Positions 1 to 9,367 of a DNA stretch of 64,000 bases are shown here, piece by piece (within the stretch, counting starts at the first letter, position 1; every line of letters starts with the position of its first letter). The notes under the pieces were generated by a model that worked only from the letters and a program-made list of their open reading frames with translations, made no database searches and was not told where the DNA came from. Position numbers and translations under genes: made by a program. The DNA is from Dickeya zeae NCPPB 2538 (lineage in GTDB: Bacteria; Pseudomonadota; Gammaproteobacteria; Enterobacterales; Enterobacteriaceae): positions 2,195,915 to 2,259,914 of the forward strand of contig NZ_CM001977.1 in NCBI RefSeq assembly GCF_000406165.1, in the 5' to 3' direction.

Positions 1-218
1 GGGTTACAGAAAAACGTATCATCGCCATCCAACACCTTCCCCTGACCTTTGATGGTCAGGTTAATGATGTATCCCTTCATACCATCTGGACGATCAATGA
101 AGAAATCCAGCGGTCCGCCAGCCAGAATCGGCGTCAGTCCCGCCACCAGATAGGCGTTAAACGCATAACCGGGCAGCAACGGGTTAGGCTGGGACTCATG
201 CGCCATACGGTGATACAT
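1..218 (-). CDS. araC: AraC, arabinose-responsive regulator (5' part only)
   Basis: The reverse strand encodes the first 72 residues of a protein that closely follows the start of E. coli AraC: LLPGYAFNAYLVAGLTP, then a DFFIDRPDGMKGY block and an NLTIKGQG strand. This is the N-terminal arabinose-binding and dimerisation arm and cupin. The C-terminal DNA-binding part lies outside the window. An AGGAGG ribosome site sits 4 nt before the ATG; a second Met four codons later is possible. The gene follows araH in the same direction after 69 nt, so it probably belongs to the araFGH transcript, whereas E. coli araC is divergent from araBAD. The product should activate the ara genes when arabinose is present. 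Confidence 0.9.
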   Translation of the reverse strand, partial: MYHRMAHESQPNPLLPGYAFNAYLVAGLTPILAGGPLDFFIDRPDGMKGYIINLTIKGQGKVLDGDDTFFCN

Positions 219-252
219 GCGGCCTCCTGAAAAGAGATTCTCGTCTCGTTAT

Positions 253-282
253 GGATAGCGCCAGCACTGGCTAGCGCTATCC
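253..282 (-). other. Hairpin between araH and araC
   Basis: A perfect 9-bp inverted repeat (GGATAGCGC and GCGCTATCC) encloses a 12-nt loop that itself contains CCAG-CA-CTGG. On the minus strand it lies just after the araH stop and before araC. No T-run follows, so it is more likely an mRNA stabiliser or partial attenuator than a full terminator. Confidence 0.5.
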
Positions 283-287
283 GGCTA

Positions 288-1274
288 TCACACCGTTTTC
301 TTCGACATTTGTTTGTAGCGGTCAAAGATAACCGCGGCCAGCAGAATCAGACCACGCACCACATATTGGGCAAAGGGCGAGATATTCAGCAGGTTCATGG
401 CGTTTTCCACCGTCCCCAGGATCAACACCCCGGCCACCACATAGGATATCTTGCCGATACCACCTTTCAGTGACACACCGCCCAGTACGCACGCTGAAAT
501 CACAATCAATTCATAACCGATAGACGTCATCGGCTGTCCGCTGGTCATACGCGATGCCAGAATGATACCCGCCGCCGCAGAAACCAGCCCGGACAGACCG
601 AAAATAATGATTTTGGTCCGTACTACCGGTACCCCGGCCAACCGGGCGGCCTCTTCGTTACCGCCAATTGCCAGCGTATTGCGACCAAAGGTGGTTTTAT
701 TGAGCAATAAACCGAACAACACCATACAAATGACCGTCAGCCAGATCGGTGCCGGTAACCCCAGCCAGTTGGCGTAACCCAGCGTGAAGAAGCGCTCATC
801 TTCAATACCAACAGCCTTGCCATCAGAAATGATGTACGCCAGCCCACGCACAATCTGCATGGTTGCCAGTGTGGTGATCAATGCGTTGATTTTCAGTTGC
901 GCGATAACAAATCCGTTGAGTAAACCGAACGCAACGCCAAGCAGTAAACCGGCGGCGACGCCCAGCCACAAACTTTCGCTGACGTTGATCACCACCGCGG
1001 TGGTAACACCCGCACAGGCAATCACCGACGCGACCGACAGGTCAAAATCACCGGAGGCCAGGCAAAACAGCATGCCGCACGCCACCATGCCCGACATGGA
1101 AATCGCCAGCCCCAGCCCTTTCATATTGATGAAGGTAGCGAAATTGGGCACAAAAAACGTGCAGGCTAAAAACAGTGCGGCAAACACAACCAGCATGCCG
1201 TAATTATCCCAGATACGGGACAGGCTGAAAGCATGAGATTTACCGGCATGGGAAGGGGAACTAACCGTAGACAT
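288..1274 (-). CDS. araH: AraH, L-arabinose ABC transporter permease
   Basis: This 328-residue, very hydrophobic protein is the inner-membrane channel subunit of the high-affinity AraFGH arabinose importer. It has the make-up of the sugar permease family that includes RbsC, MglC and XylH: about eight to ten membrane segments, a GDFDLSVASV motif near residue 115 and a NGFVIAQLKINALITTLATM stretch in the middle. It lies 18 nt after araG in the same direction, and its length equals that of E. coli AraH. The strain would use it to import arabinose released from plant pectin and arabinan. Confidence 0.94.
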   Translation of the reverse strand: MSTVSSPSHAGKSHAFSLSRIWDNYGMLVVFAALFLACTFFVPNFATFINMKGLGLAISMSGMVACGMLFCLASGDFDLSVASVIACAGVTTAVVINVSESLWLGVAAGLLLGVAFGLLNGFVIAQLKINALITTLATMQIVRGLAYIISDGKAVGIEDERFFTLGYANWLGLPAPIWLTVICMVLFGLLLNKTTFGRNTLAIGGNEEAARLAGVPVVRTKIIIFGLSGLVSAAAGIILASRMTSGQPMTSIGYELIVISACVLGGVSLKGGIGKISYVVAGVLILGTVENAMNLLNISPFAQYVVRGLILLAAVIFDRYKQMSKKTV

Positions 1275-1292
1275 TCATCAACTCCTTGGCGG

Positions 1293-2816
1293 TCAGGCAA
1301 CCGCGGGTTCAGTAGCAGTCGTTTTTAACATCGCCAGACTCAGGACCTGCTGCTCACTGGCTTCACCGTGCAGCAATTCGCCGGAAATGGCACCCTCGCG
1401 CATCACCACGATGCGGTCCGCCAGCCCAAGCACTTCAGGCAGGTCGCTGGACGCAAACAACACGGCAATACCCTGCCGGGCCAGCTCATAAATCACGTGG
1501 TAAATCTCATGCTTGGCACCGACGTCAATGCCGCGGGTCGGTTCATCCAGCATGATCACTTTCATATCCTCCGACAGCCAGCGACCAAGGATCGCCTTCT
1601 GCTGATTACCGCCGGACAGGTTCATGATCAACTGCTCCGGCGACGGCGTTTTGATATTCAACGCCTGAATGTGATGATCGGCGTTTTCCTCCTCCCAGGC
1701 TTCATTGATGATGAAACCGTTCTTGATGTGTTTGCGACGGGCGCTGATATTGATGTTATCCCGCACCGAGTGCACCGGAATGATGCCGTCGGCCTTACGA
1801 TCTTCCGGGCACAGCATCAGCCCGCTACGAATCGCATCGCCGGGGGATCTGGCACGCAGTGGTTGCCCATCCAACCGCACCTCGCCGCTGGTAATGCCGG
1901 TAGCGCCGAACAGCGCTTTCATCAGCTCACTACGCCCGGCCCCCACCAACCCGAACAGTCCGACAATTTCGCCGCTACGTACTGATAACGACACCGGTGA
2001 TTTCACACCCACAGCTTTGACTTCATGCAGTTCCAGCCGCGGTTCACCATGTGGACGCGGCTGATAACCGTAAATATCACCCAGATTGCGGCCCACCATG
2101 GCTTGTACCAGTTGCGCATGGTCAACCTGCTGCATATCGGAGAAGGTTTTCACGTAGCGCCCGTCTTTAAACACGGTGATGGCATCGCTCAGTGCAAAGA
2201 TTTCCTCCATACGGTGTGACACGTACAGAATCACCCGCCCTTCGCTGCGCAATTCACGGATCACCCGGAAAAGTTGTTCGATCTCACGTGCCGACAACGA
2301 GCTGGTCGGCTCATCAAAGGCGATAATCTTGGCATTGCGTGCCAGCGCCTTAGCGATTTCCACCATCTGCCATTGCCCAATGGACAGGTATTTCAACGGG
2401 GTATCCGGGTCGATATCCAATCCAAGGTGTTCCAGTTGTAAACCGGCCTCGTAACGCAGTAGCGATTGGTTTACCAGCCCCCCCTTGTGTGGCAACTGCC
2501 CCAAATAGATGTTTTCCGCTACCGTCATTTCCGGCACCAGATGCAGTTCCTGGTAGATGATCGCCACACCGGCATTCAGCGCGTCCATCGTATTGGTGAA
2601 GCGCACTGGTTGCCCTTTAATGTGAATCTCTCCCTGCGACGGCGTGTAATTGCCGCTCAAAATTTTCAGCAAGGTGGATTTCCCCGCGCCGTTTTCTCCC
2701 ATCAACGCGTGGATTTGCCCGGCATGACAGTCAAAACTGATGTCATCCAGTGCCTTGACGCCGGGAAACACTTTGCCGATCCCCCGGAAGGATAAATAAG
2801 GTGACTGTACGGTCAT
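1293..2816 (-). CDS. araG: AraG, L-arabinose ABC transporter ATPase
   Basis: This is a 507-residue protein with two fused ATP-binding cassettes, as is usual for sugar importers of the ribose/galactose type. The first domain has Walker A GENGAGKST at residues 40-48, a signature-like YLSIGQWQMVEIAKAL and Walker B IIAFDEP. The second has a degenerate P-loop, GLVGAGRSEL, and the signature LSGGNQQKAILGRWL with Walker B VIMLDEP. It powers import through AraH at the inner face of the cytoplasmic membrane. It sits between araF and araH; the gap to araF holds two hairpins that probably lower its expression relative to the binding protein. Confidence 0.94.
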   Translation of the reverse strand: MTVQSPYLSFRGIGKVFPGVKALDDISFDCHAGQIHALMGENGAGKSTLLKILSGNYTPSQGEIHIKGQPVRFTNTMDALNAGVAIIYQELHLVPEMTVAENIYLGQLPHKGGLVNQSLLRYEAGLQLEHLGLDIDPDTPLKYLSIGQWQMVEIAKALARNAKIIAFDEPTSSLSAREIEQLFRVIRELRSEGRVILYVSHRMEEIFALSDAITVFKDGRYVKTFSDMQQVDHAQLVQAMVGRNLGDIYGYQPRPHGEPRLELHEVKAVGVKSPVSLSVRSGEIVGLFGLVGAGRSELMKALFGATGITSGEVRLDGQPLRARSPGDAIRSGLMLCPEDRKADGIIPVHSVRDNINISARRKHIKNGFIINEAWEEENADHHIQALNIKTPSPEQLIMNLSGGNQQKAILGRWLSEDMKVIMLDEPTRGIDVGAKHEIYHVIYELARQGIAVLFASSDLPEVLGLADRIVVMREGAISGELLHGEASEQQVLSLAMLKTTATEPAVA

Positions 2817-2836
2817 TTCAGCATCCTCAATGGTCT

Positions 2837-2899
2837 GCGCCGTCGGATGACGGCGCGGCCAGTGTTTTGCCCGCGCGGCTACCAGCTCGTACGGGCAAA
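2837..2899 (-). other. Two intercistronic hairpins between araF and araG
   Basis: One perfect 8-bp stem (GCGCCGTC/GACGGCGC, loop GGAT) spans 2837-2856. A second stem (TTTGCCCG/CGGGCAAA, 18-nt loop) spans 2866-2899. Neither is followed by a T-run on the minus strand. Such structures after a binding-protein gene commonly protect the upstream mRNA or reduce read-through, giving more AraF than AraG and AraH; this role is inferred. Confidence 0.55.
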
Positions 2900-2904
2900 G
2901 GTCA

Positions 2905-3888
2905 TTACATCAAGCCTTTTTTCTGCAGTTCAGTTTTAAAGTTATCGCGGGTAATCAGCACCACATCCGTCACCTCGGTGAATTTCTGCGGTTCAACGCC
3001 TTTTGTTACCCAGTCATGCAGCATCTGGATGCTCTTGTAGCCATGTACGTCCGGGCTTGGCAGCAGTGAGCCGTAGAAACCGGTCGGTTGTGCTTTGGAG
3101 AGTTCGCTGACCGCGTCCACCCCATTGATACCGATACCGATGACATTAGCGGCCTTGAATCCCTGACCTTCGGTTGCACGCACACCACCCAGTACGGTGT
3201 TGTCGTTCATACCGACGATCAGCCAGTTTTTCACGTTAGGGTGTTGCACCAGCAACGAGTTAGCGGCATCAAATGCGCCGGGGATATCGTTAGACTTGGT
3301 CGGTACCTGATAGATCTGTTTTTCCGGGAATCCAGCGGCTTTCAGTGCCTCCATCGATCCCGATGTGCGGCGGCGAGCGGTATCCAGCTCATTGGCGGTG
3401 ATCGCCATCACTGCAGTGTCTTGCAGTTTCCAACCACGTTTCTGCATCTCTTTCCATAATTCCTGGCCCTGACGTTCGCCAATCTTGGTGGCGGCCATCA
3501 TCACCAGCGGGACGGTGTCCATCGGTTGCCCTTTGGCATTCACAAACTGGTCATCTACGGCAATCACTTTCAGGTTATAGCTGCGCGCTTTGGCAACGAT
3601 AGCTGACCCCAGTTTCGGATCAGGTGTACAGATAACGAAACCTTTGGCACCGCTGGCAGCCAGGCTGTCGATAGCATTGAGGGTTTTCTCGCCATCGGGC
3701 ACAGCTATCTTGATAACGTCAAATCCCAGGTCTTTACCGGCTTTGTCGGCGAACCGCCATTCAGTCTGGAACCAGGGCTCTTCCGGTTGTTTAACCAGAA
3801 AGCCCAGCTTCATATTTTCTGCGATAGCCGATTGTGACATAACCGCAGCCAGGCCAATCGCCGCCAGAACCTTAGTGAATTTATGCAT
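2905..3888 (-). CDS. araF: AraF, periplasmic L-arabinose-binding protein
   Basis: The 327-residue product has a signal peptide (basic MHKFTK, hydrophobic core, probable cleavage after SAIA near residue 23) and a periplasmic-binding-protein fold of the ribose/galactose class. The start of the mature protein, NMKLGFLVKQPEEPWF, and the VGMNDNTVLGGVRATEG block match E. coli AraF. It captures arabinose in the periplasm and passes it to AraGH. It is first in the araFGH-araC transcript and is read away from araB, so the 382-bp gap must carry both promoters. Confidence 0.95.
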   Translation of the reverse strand: MHKFTKVLAAIGLAAVMSQSAIAENMKLGFLVKQPEEPWFQTEWRFADKAGKDLGFDVIKIAVPDGEKTLNAIDSLAASGAKGFVICTPDPKLGSAIVAKARSYNLKVIAVDDQFVNAKGQPMDTVPLVMMAATKIGERQGQELWKEMQKRGWKLQDTAVMAITANELDTARRRTSGSMEALKAAGFPEKQIYQVPTKSNDIPGAFDAANSLLVQHPNVKNWLIVGMNDNTVLGGVRATEGQGFKAANVIGIGINGVDAVSELSKAQPTGFYGSLLPSPDVHGYKSIQMLHDWVTKGVEPQKFTEVTDVVLITRDNFKTELQKKGLM

Positions 3889-4270
3889 GGTTTTCTCCGC
3901 TCATTGTTATCTTTACCACGATGGCAACCGGAGGTGCCATCACGTATGTAAACGCTCTCAGTAAAATGCTTTTTTCTGGAACAACGGAAAAACAATAAGT
4001 TATTGTGATTCCATCCTCCGTTTACCTTCAGACGCGTAAGTTGTAGCGGGTATTTTCACCACGAAGAGAGAGCGCAATCACATTCAGAAACTACAGCTGA
4101 TTCGTGCATAGATTCAGCAAATTTAACCTGCCGTTAACTTATGACCGCCATCACAAAACCCCTGAGCGTGACAGAAAAGTACATACTTCCAGCTAATGAC
4201 TCCTCACGGCGTTAAATCGGCCTGTCTATCGTAAACAGCGTGATCCCTACGATTAACAGGAGCAGCAACG
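3889..4270. promoter_or_regulatory. araF/araB divergent control region
   Basis: This gap must hold the promoters of both arabinose transcripts. Visible candidates are: a good CRP-type site at 4140-4155 (TATGA-N6-TCACA); a weaker one at 4067-4082 (AGAGA-N6-TCACA); a lone TGTGA half-site at 4004-4008; and stretches resembling AraC half-sites, TAGCGGGTATTTTCACC at 4044-4060 and the AAAATGCT core at 3964-3971. The AraC assignments are visual matches to E. coli araI sequences and remain tentative. Confidence 0.55.
4140..4155 (+). promoter_or_regulatory. Probable CRP site upstream of araB
   Basis: TATGA-CCGCCA-TCACA matches the TGTGA-N6-TCACA consensus at nine of ten core positions and lies 115 nt before the araB start codon. 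This fits catabolite control of arabinose genes as known in E. coli. No binding data exist here. Confidence 0.6.
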
Positions 4271-5956
4271 ATGAGTGCGGGCGCCATTACTCTTGGTCTT
4301 GATTTTGGCAGCGATTCTGTCCGTGCGCTGGCGGTGGATTGCCACAGCGGGCAGGAATTGGAAACAGAAGTGGTCTACTATCCGCGCTGGCGTCAGGGAC
4401 AATATTGTCACCCGGCCAGCAACCAGTTTCGCCACCATCCATTGGATTACATCGAATCACTGGAATTAGCGATTCGGACTGTGGTCGCACGATTGACTCC
4501 CGAACAGCGCCAGCAGATAACCGGCATTGGCGTCGACTCCACCGGTTCAACGCCTGCGCCAATAGATGAACAAGGCAATGTGCTGGCGCTACGTCCGGAG
4601 TTTGCGGATAACCCCAACGCCATGTTTGTGCTATGGAAAGATCACACCGCTATTGATGAAGCTGAAGCCATCAATCAGCTATGCCGCAGCGGCCAATTCC
4701 CGGATTACACCCGCTACATTGGTGGCGTGTATTCATCGGAATGGTTCTGGGCCAAAATTCTCCATATCACCCGGCAGGATGCGGCAGTACGTCAGGCAGC
4801 GGTCTCCTGGATAGAACTGTGTGACTGGGTACCCGCCCTGCTCTCTGGCACCACGGCGCCGGGCGCAATTCGTCGCGGCCGTTGCAGCGCCGGGCATAAA
4901 TCACTGTGGCACCCAGATTGGGGTGGCCTACCGCCAAAAGATTTCTTGCAAGCGCTCGATCCTTGCCTGACAGAAAAACTGCACTACCCACTCTTTACCG
5001 AGACCTGGACGGCTGATCACCCGGTCGGCACACTGACGCCGCAATGGGCACAGCGATTAGGTTTGCCTGACAATGTCGTGATATCCGGCGGCGCTTTCGA
5101 TTGTCACATGGGTGCAGTCGGTGCAGGCGCTAAGCCCTACACGCTGGTTAAGGTCATCGGTACCTCAACCTGCGACATTCTGATAGCAGACGCGGATCGT
5201 GTTGGCGATAAAACGATCGCCGGGATCTGTGGTCAGGTGGATGGTAGCGTGGTGCCCGGTTATATCGGGCTGGAAGCGGGTCAATCGGCCTTTGGCGATA
5301 TGTATGCCTGGTTTGGCCGTGTGCTGGGCTGGCCGTTGCAACTGGCCGCCAGCGAACACCCCGAATGGCAATCACAATTAGATCAACTGCAATCCAGCCT
5401 GTTGACACAGCTAACACAAGCCTGGGCCGACTCCCCTTCACTCGATCATCTGCCAATCGTGCTCGACTGGTTTAACGGCCGTCGCACGCCGTTTGCCAAT
5501 CAACGGCTCAAAGGTGTGATTACCGACCTCAATCTCGGTACCGATGCCCCGGCGCTGTTTGGTGGATTGATTGCCGCCACCGCTTTTGGCGCACGCGCCA
5601 TCATGGCGTGCTTCGAGTCTCAACAGATCCCGGTGGAAAACCTGCTGGCTCTCGGCGGGATTGCCCGTAAATCCGCCACCATCATGCAAGTGTGTACCGA
5701 CGTGATGAACCGCCCGATGCAAATCGTGGCCTCAGATCAATGTTGCGCGCTGGGTGCGGCCATCTTCGCTGCTGTCGCCGCCGGGACGCACCCGGATATT
5801 CCATCTGCACAACAGCACATGGCCTGCGGAATCGAACGCACATTGATGCCGGACCCACAGCGTGTCGCCCGTTATCAACAGCTTTACGAACGTTATCAGC
5901 AGTGGTGTCGGCTGGCGGAACCCGCCTACAGCCCCCACTCCGGGGCAGACCATTGA
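4271..5956 (+). CDS. araB: AraB, L-ribulokinase
   Basis: This 561-residue FGGY-family sugar kinase phosphorylates L-ribulose to L-ribulose 5-phosphate, the second step of arabinose catabolism. The N-terminal phosphate loop GLDFGSDSVRAL (residues 9-20), a WKDHTA motif, a GGAFDCHMGAVGAG block and a C-terminal ALGGIARKS ATP-site motif are all present, and the length matches E. coli AraB. The ATG follows an ACAGGAG ribosome site. It is divergent from araF, and araA follows after 54 nt. Confidence 0.95.
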   Translation: MSAGAITLGLDFGSDSVRALAVDCHSGQELETEVVYYPRWRQGQYCHPASNQFRHHPLDYIESLELAIRTVVARLTPEQRQQITGIGVDSTGSTPAPIDEQGNVLALRPEFADNPNAMFVLWKDHTAIDEAEAINQLCRSGQFPDYTRYIGGVYSSEWFWAKILHITRQDAAVRQAAVSWIELCDWVPALLSGTTAPGAIRRGRCSAGHKSLWHPDWGGLPPKDFLQALDPCLTEKLHYPLFTETWTADHPVGTLTPQWAQRLGLPDNVVISGGAFDCHMGAVGAGAKPYTLVKVIGTSTCDILIADADRVGDKTIAGICGQVDGSVVPGYIGLEAGQSAFGDMYAWFGRVLGWPLQLAASEHPEWQSQLDQLQSSLLTQLTQAWADSPSLDHLPIVLDWFNGRRTPFANQRLKGVITDLNLGTDAPALFGGLIAATAFGARAIMACFESQQIPVENLLALGGIARKSATIMQVCTDVMNRPMQIVASDQCCALGAAIFAAVAAGTHPDIPSAQQHMACGIERTLMPDPQRVARYQQLYERYQQWCRLAEPAYSPHSGADH

Positions 5957-6010
5957 GTGTTTGCCGACCATCACTTTTACATCCCTTTGGGAACCCAAAC
6001 AGGAGTCATC

Positions 6011-7522
6011 ATGGAACAATTTAAGCCGCTCGAAGTCTGGTTTGTGATTGGCAGTCAGCATCTGTACGGCCCGGAAGCACTGCGTCAGGTGAAAGAGAAT
6101 GCCGAAAAAGTGGTGAATGGCCTTAATCGTGACGCCAATCTGCCAGTGCGGCTGGTACTTAAACCGCTGGTCAAGACGCCGGATGAAATTACCGCGCTAT
6201 GCCGCGACGCTAATTATCAGGATAACTGCATCGGCTTGCTGACCTGGCTGCATACCTTCTCACCCGCCAAAATGTGGATTGGTGGCCTGAGCATCCTGAA
6301 TAAGCCGTTGTTACAGTTCCATACCCAGTTCAATGCCGATATCCCATGGGACAGCATGGACATGGACTTTATGAACCTGAACCAGACAGCCCACGGTGGG
6401 CGTGAGTTTGGGTTTATCGGCGCGCGCATGCGTCAGGCACATCAGGTGGTGGTCGGTCACTGGCAGGATCGCAACGCCCATGAACGCATTGCCAAATGGA
6501 TGCGAGTAGCCGCCGCGTTGCAGGAAAGCCGCCAGCTCAAAGTGGCACGATTTGGCGACAACATGCGGGAAGTGGCGGTCACCGAAGGTGATAAAGTCGG
6601 TGCGCAAATTCAGTTTGGCTACGCCGTCAGCGCCTGGGGATTGGGAGACCTGGTCGGTGTGGTGGACGATATCGGCCAGGGCGATGTGGAAGCGCTGATT
6701 GAAGAGTACGAAGCAACCTATACGCTCAGCGACGCGGTCAAATTGCACGGCCCCAAACGGCAGAATTTGCTGGATGCCGCTCGCATCGAACTCGGTCTGA
6801 AGCGTTTTCTCGATCAGGGCAACTTTAAAGCCTTTACCACCAACTTTGAAAACCTCTACGGCCTGAAGCAACTCCCTGGCATAGCGGTACAACGCTTGAT
6901 GCAACAGGGATATGGTTTTGGTGCCGAAGGCGACTGGAAGACCGCGGCACTGCTGCGTGTTATGAAAGTCATGGCACAAGGTTTACCCGGCGGGACTTCC
7001 TTCATGGAGGATTACACCTACCATTTTGCACCGGGTAACAATCTGGTGTTGGGTGCACACATGCTGGAAGTCTGTCCGAGTATTGCCAGCGAAGCCAAGC
7101 CGTTGGTGGACGCACAATACCTCGGGATCGGCGGTAAAGCGGATCCGGTGCGGTTGATCTTCTCCGCCCCGGCCGGATCAGCACTGAATGTCAGCATGAT
7201 CGATCTGGGCGATCGTTTCCGTCTGCTGGTGAATCAGGTCGATGCTGTCGCGCAACCGCACCCATTACCGAAACTGCCAGTTGCCCGTGCTCTGTGGCAG
7301 GCACAGCCATCACTGGAAACCGCAGCCGAAGCCTGGATTCTGGCGGGTGGCGCACACCATACCGTCTTCACGCAGTCGCTTGATCTGGATTACTTGCGGT
7401 TGTACGCCGACCTGCATAACATCGAACTGACGGTCATCGACCAGCAAACCACCCTGCCAGCCTTTAAAGACGGGCTGCGCTGGAACGACCTGTATTACAA
7501 GCTGTGCGGACATCGGGCCTAA
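6011..7522 (+). CDS. araA: AraA, L-arabinose isomerase
   Basis: The 503-residue enzyme converts L-arabinose to L-ribulose in the cytoplasm. The N-terminus EVWFVIGSQHLYGPEAL matches E. coli AraA. The open frame extends 18 codons upstream, but the ATG preceded by CAGGAG (6000-6005) gives the family's normal start and length. Glu and His residues typical of the metal site lie in blocks such as GTSFMEDYTYHF and LGAHMLEVCPSI. A strong terminator follows directly, so the operon is araBA only; araD (ribulose-phosphate epimerase) is not next to it as it is in E. coli. Confidence 0.95.
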   Translation: MEQFKPLEVWFVIGSQHLYGPEALRQVKENAEKVVNGLNRDANLPVRLVLKPLVKTPDEITALCRDANYQDNCIGLLTWLHTFSPAKMWIGGLSILNKPLLQFHTQFNADIPWDSMDMDFMNLNQTAHGGREFGFIGARMRQAHQVVVGHWQDRNAHERIAKWMRVAAALQESRQLKVARFGDNMREVAVTEGDKVGAQIQFGYAVSAWGLGDLVGVVDDIGQGDVEALIEEYEATYTLSDAVKLHGPKRQNLLDAARIELGLKRFLDQGNFKAFTTNFENLYGLKQLPGIAVQRLMQQGYGFGAEGDWKTAALLRVMKVMAQGLPGGTSFMEDYTYHFAPGNNLVLGAHMLEVCPSIASEAKPLVDAQYLGIGGKADPVRLIFSAPAGSALNVSMIDLGDRFRLLVNQVDAVAQPHPLPKLPVARALWQAQPSLETAAEAWILAGGAHHTVFTQSLDLDYLRLYADLHNIELTVIDQQTTLPAFKDGLRWNDLYYKLCGHRA

Positions 7523-7576
7523 TCCCCCCAACCGCTTGCCGGTCAGTCACACGGTAAACAGACAACGCTGTACACA

Positions 7577-7612
7577 ACAAAGCCGACACCATGTGTCGGC
7601 TTTGTTTATTTT
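7577..7612 (+). terminator. Terminator after araA
   Basis: A perfect 13-bp stem (ACAAAGCCGACAC paired with GTGTCGGCTTTGT) closes a 3-nt loop and is followed by a T-rich stretch (TTATTTTA). It is symmetrical enough to act also for rhiE, which ends on the other strand 43 nt further on. Confidence 0.88.
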
Positions 7613-7654
7613 ATAGATCAGTCAATTACCCCTAAACGCAGCCAGTGACGGTCG

Positions 7655-9367
7655 CTATTTTGTCAGTGTCACAGCGTCGTACATAAAGGTGCCGCCATTC
7701 AGTGTGAAGGTAATGGTGTTGGTGCCGTCGCGCAGTAAACCACTGTCGATGGGAATACGCTCGTAGTGATATTTACCGCTGTTAAGCGCCCCGCGGTACA
7801 CGGATTTATCGTTGTCATACTGAATGTCTTTGACTTTAGTACCGTTGACCAACACCGACAGCGACGGCGTCGTCGGGTTGGTCATCCCCCGATTGCTGGC
7901 CGCGGCAAACGCCACATTCAGCACCCTGCTGCTGCCATCGGCACGATCGATATAATTCACATTCCAGCTACCGGGATTCGTTTGGGCGTAATACCAATCC
8001 TGTGCCGGACTTGACTCGCCGATGGTATACGTCAGATTGGCCGGAACATCATTCTGCCAGTGATAATTACGCAACTGGTCGCCAAATCGGAATTCAGACG
8101 CCAACCGATCACTTTGACCAATAGCCCACACCACCGGTGCCGCTTTAGCTAACTGGATAGCCGGTATCGGCGTATTGCCGGTAACATTCACTACATCACT
8201 GTAGAGCACGCCCGGCCTGCTGCCGCCATTGGCATAAATCGTCAGGGTGTATTTTCCTTTACGTACCTTATCAAAGCGAAAATTTCCCTGACTGTCGGTA
8301 TTGGTGGTGAAGGCATATCCTAAGGTCTGTACATCCGATGCCTCATTGAGCGAAGACGATAGTGTTACGTTCAACGGGATGGTGGTATTCACGCTACCGG
8401 TTACGCTGGCGCGGTCCACCGGGAAACGACTGTCGTTCACCCAATTATATGGCCACGAAGCGATTTCCTGCCGACTACGCGCCAGCGCGTCACTGTACAT
8501 CTGCTCATCGGTACCGGCGTTCACATACAATAACCAGGGGCCATACAGTTTTTGCCAGCCGGGAGGGGCTATCAAGTCCGGCGTACCGAAATGCGACCCC
8601 GTCATATACATGATCGCCAGACCGTCCTGATGCACCATCAAATCCTGCTTGGTGTCGTCACCGGACATATACTCAGTACTACCTGGGACTATCCATGCAC
8701 CGATATTGTTGCCGTATACCCCCCAGACTGGGGTTTTGCGCATATAACCGGCGAAGTCGTATTTGGAGTAATAACTACCATCCGGTAATTTCCAGGTTTC
8801 ATCCTGAATCTTCTCAAAGTTATTGAGCTGGGAGTAGAGGTAAGGCTTGGTGGTATGAATACCATTGGAGATATGATCAAGTAGAAAAGGATTAAACCGG
8901 TACACCCCGCGTAATTCGCTCACCGTCAGATTGGATGACGTATCATTACGCGCCACGGCATAGCTATAAATCCCGCTGACACCACGCCGTACGATAAAAT
9001 GGTATTCCAGACTCAAGGCGCTGGTTTCATTATCGATATAAGCAATATGTACAATGTCTTTCGTGTTTTCAATCACAGAAATCTGCTGTGGTTTAAACTT
9101 CAGAAATGCGCCTGAATAATAATCCAGATAACCGGTACTGCTTTTACCCAGCGCGTTCACCTGGCTATTGGCTTTATCGATAAGATTTTGACTGCCGTTT
9201 GACAGTGTGCCGATACTGCCATCGCTGCCAATCGCGACGGAAACTAACCCATTATCTATTTGTGCTTTCATGCCGGAAAGCCCCACGCTGACATCAGACG
9301 GTGATGCCGCCTGTGCCAGTGAGGAACCCAGTATACTGATTGCGATAAGCATTTTTCTGCTTTGCAT
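7655..9367 (-). CDS. rhiE: RhiE, secreted rhamnogalacturonate lyase (PL4)
   Basis: This 570-residue protein opens with a signal peptide (MQSRKMLIAISILGSSLAQA, cleavage near residue 20). It resembles the polysaccharide lyase family 4 enzyme RhiE of Dickeya dadantii. The order expected for the family is an N-terminal beta-sandwich catalytic domain (to about residue 320), a small fibronectin-like domain (about 325-400, containing FTTNTDSQGNFRFDKVRKG) and a C-terminal carbohydrate-binding-like jelly roll. It cleaves the rhamnose-galacturonate backbone of pectin hairy regions. In Dickeya it leaves the cell through the Out type II system. It stands alone, convergent with araA. No clear KdgR operator was found upstream. 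Confidence 0.9.
   Translation of the reverse strand: MQSRKMLIAISILGSSLAQAASPSDVSVGLSGMKAQIDNGLVSVAIGSDGSIGTLSNGSQNLIDKANSQVNALGKSSTGYLDYYSGAFLKFKPQQISVIENTKDIVHIAYIDNETSALSLEYHFIVRRGVSGIYSYAVARNDTSSNLTVSELRGVYRFNPFLLDHISNGIHTTKPYLYSQLNNFEKIQDETWKLPDGSYYSKYDFAGYMRKTPVWGVYGNNIGAWIVPGSTEYMSGDDTKQDLMVHQDGLAIMYMTGSHFGTPDLIAPPGWQKLYGPWLLYVNAGTDEQMYSDALARSRQEIASWPYNWVNDSRFPVDRASVTGSVNTTIPLNVTLSSSLNEASDVQTLGYAFTTNTDSQGNFRFDKVRKGKYTLTIYANGGSRPGVLYSDVVNVTGNTPIPAIQLAKAAPVVWAIGQSDRLASEFRFGDQLRNYHWQNDVPANLTYTIGESSPAQDWYYAQTNPGSWNVNYIDRADGSSRVLNVAFAAASNRGMTNPTTPSLSVLVNGTKVKDIQYDNDKSVYRGALNSGKYHYERIPIDSGLLRDGTNTITFTLNGGTFMYDAVTLTK

Noticed and set aside
1368..1985. 205-codon frame antisense to araG
   Set aside because: It mirrors the conserved AraG coding sequence and shows no family resemblance or ribosome site.
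5957..6010. Upstream start for araA
   Set aside because: It would add 18 residues not seen in the family, whereas the internal ATG has a good ribosome site.
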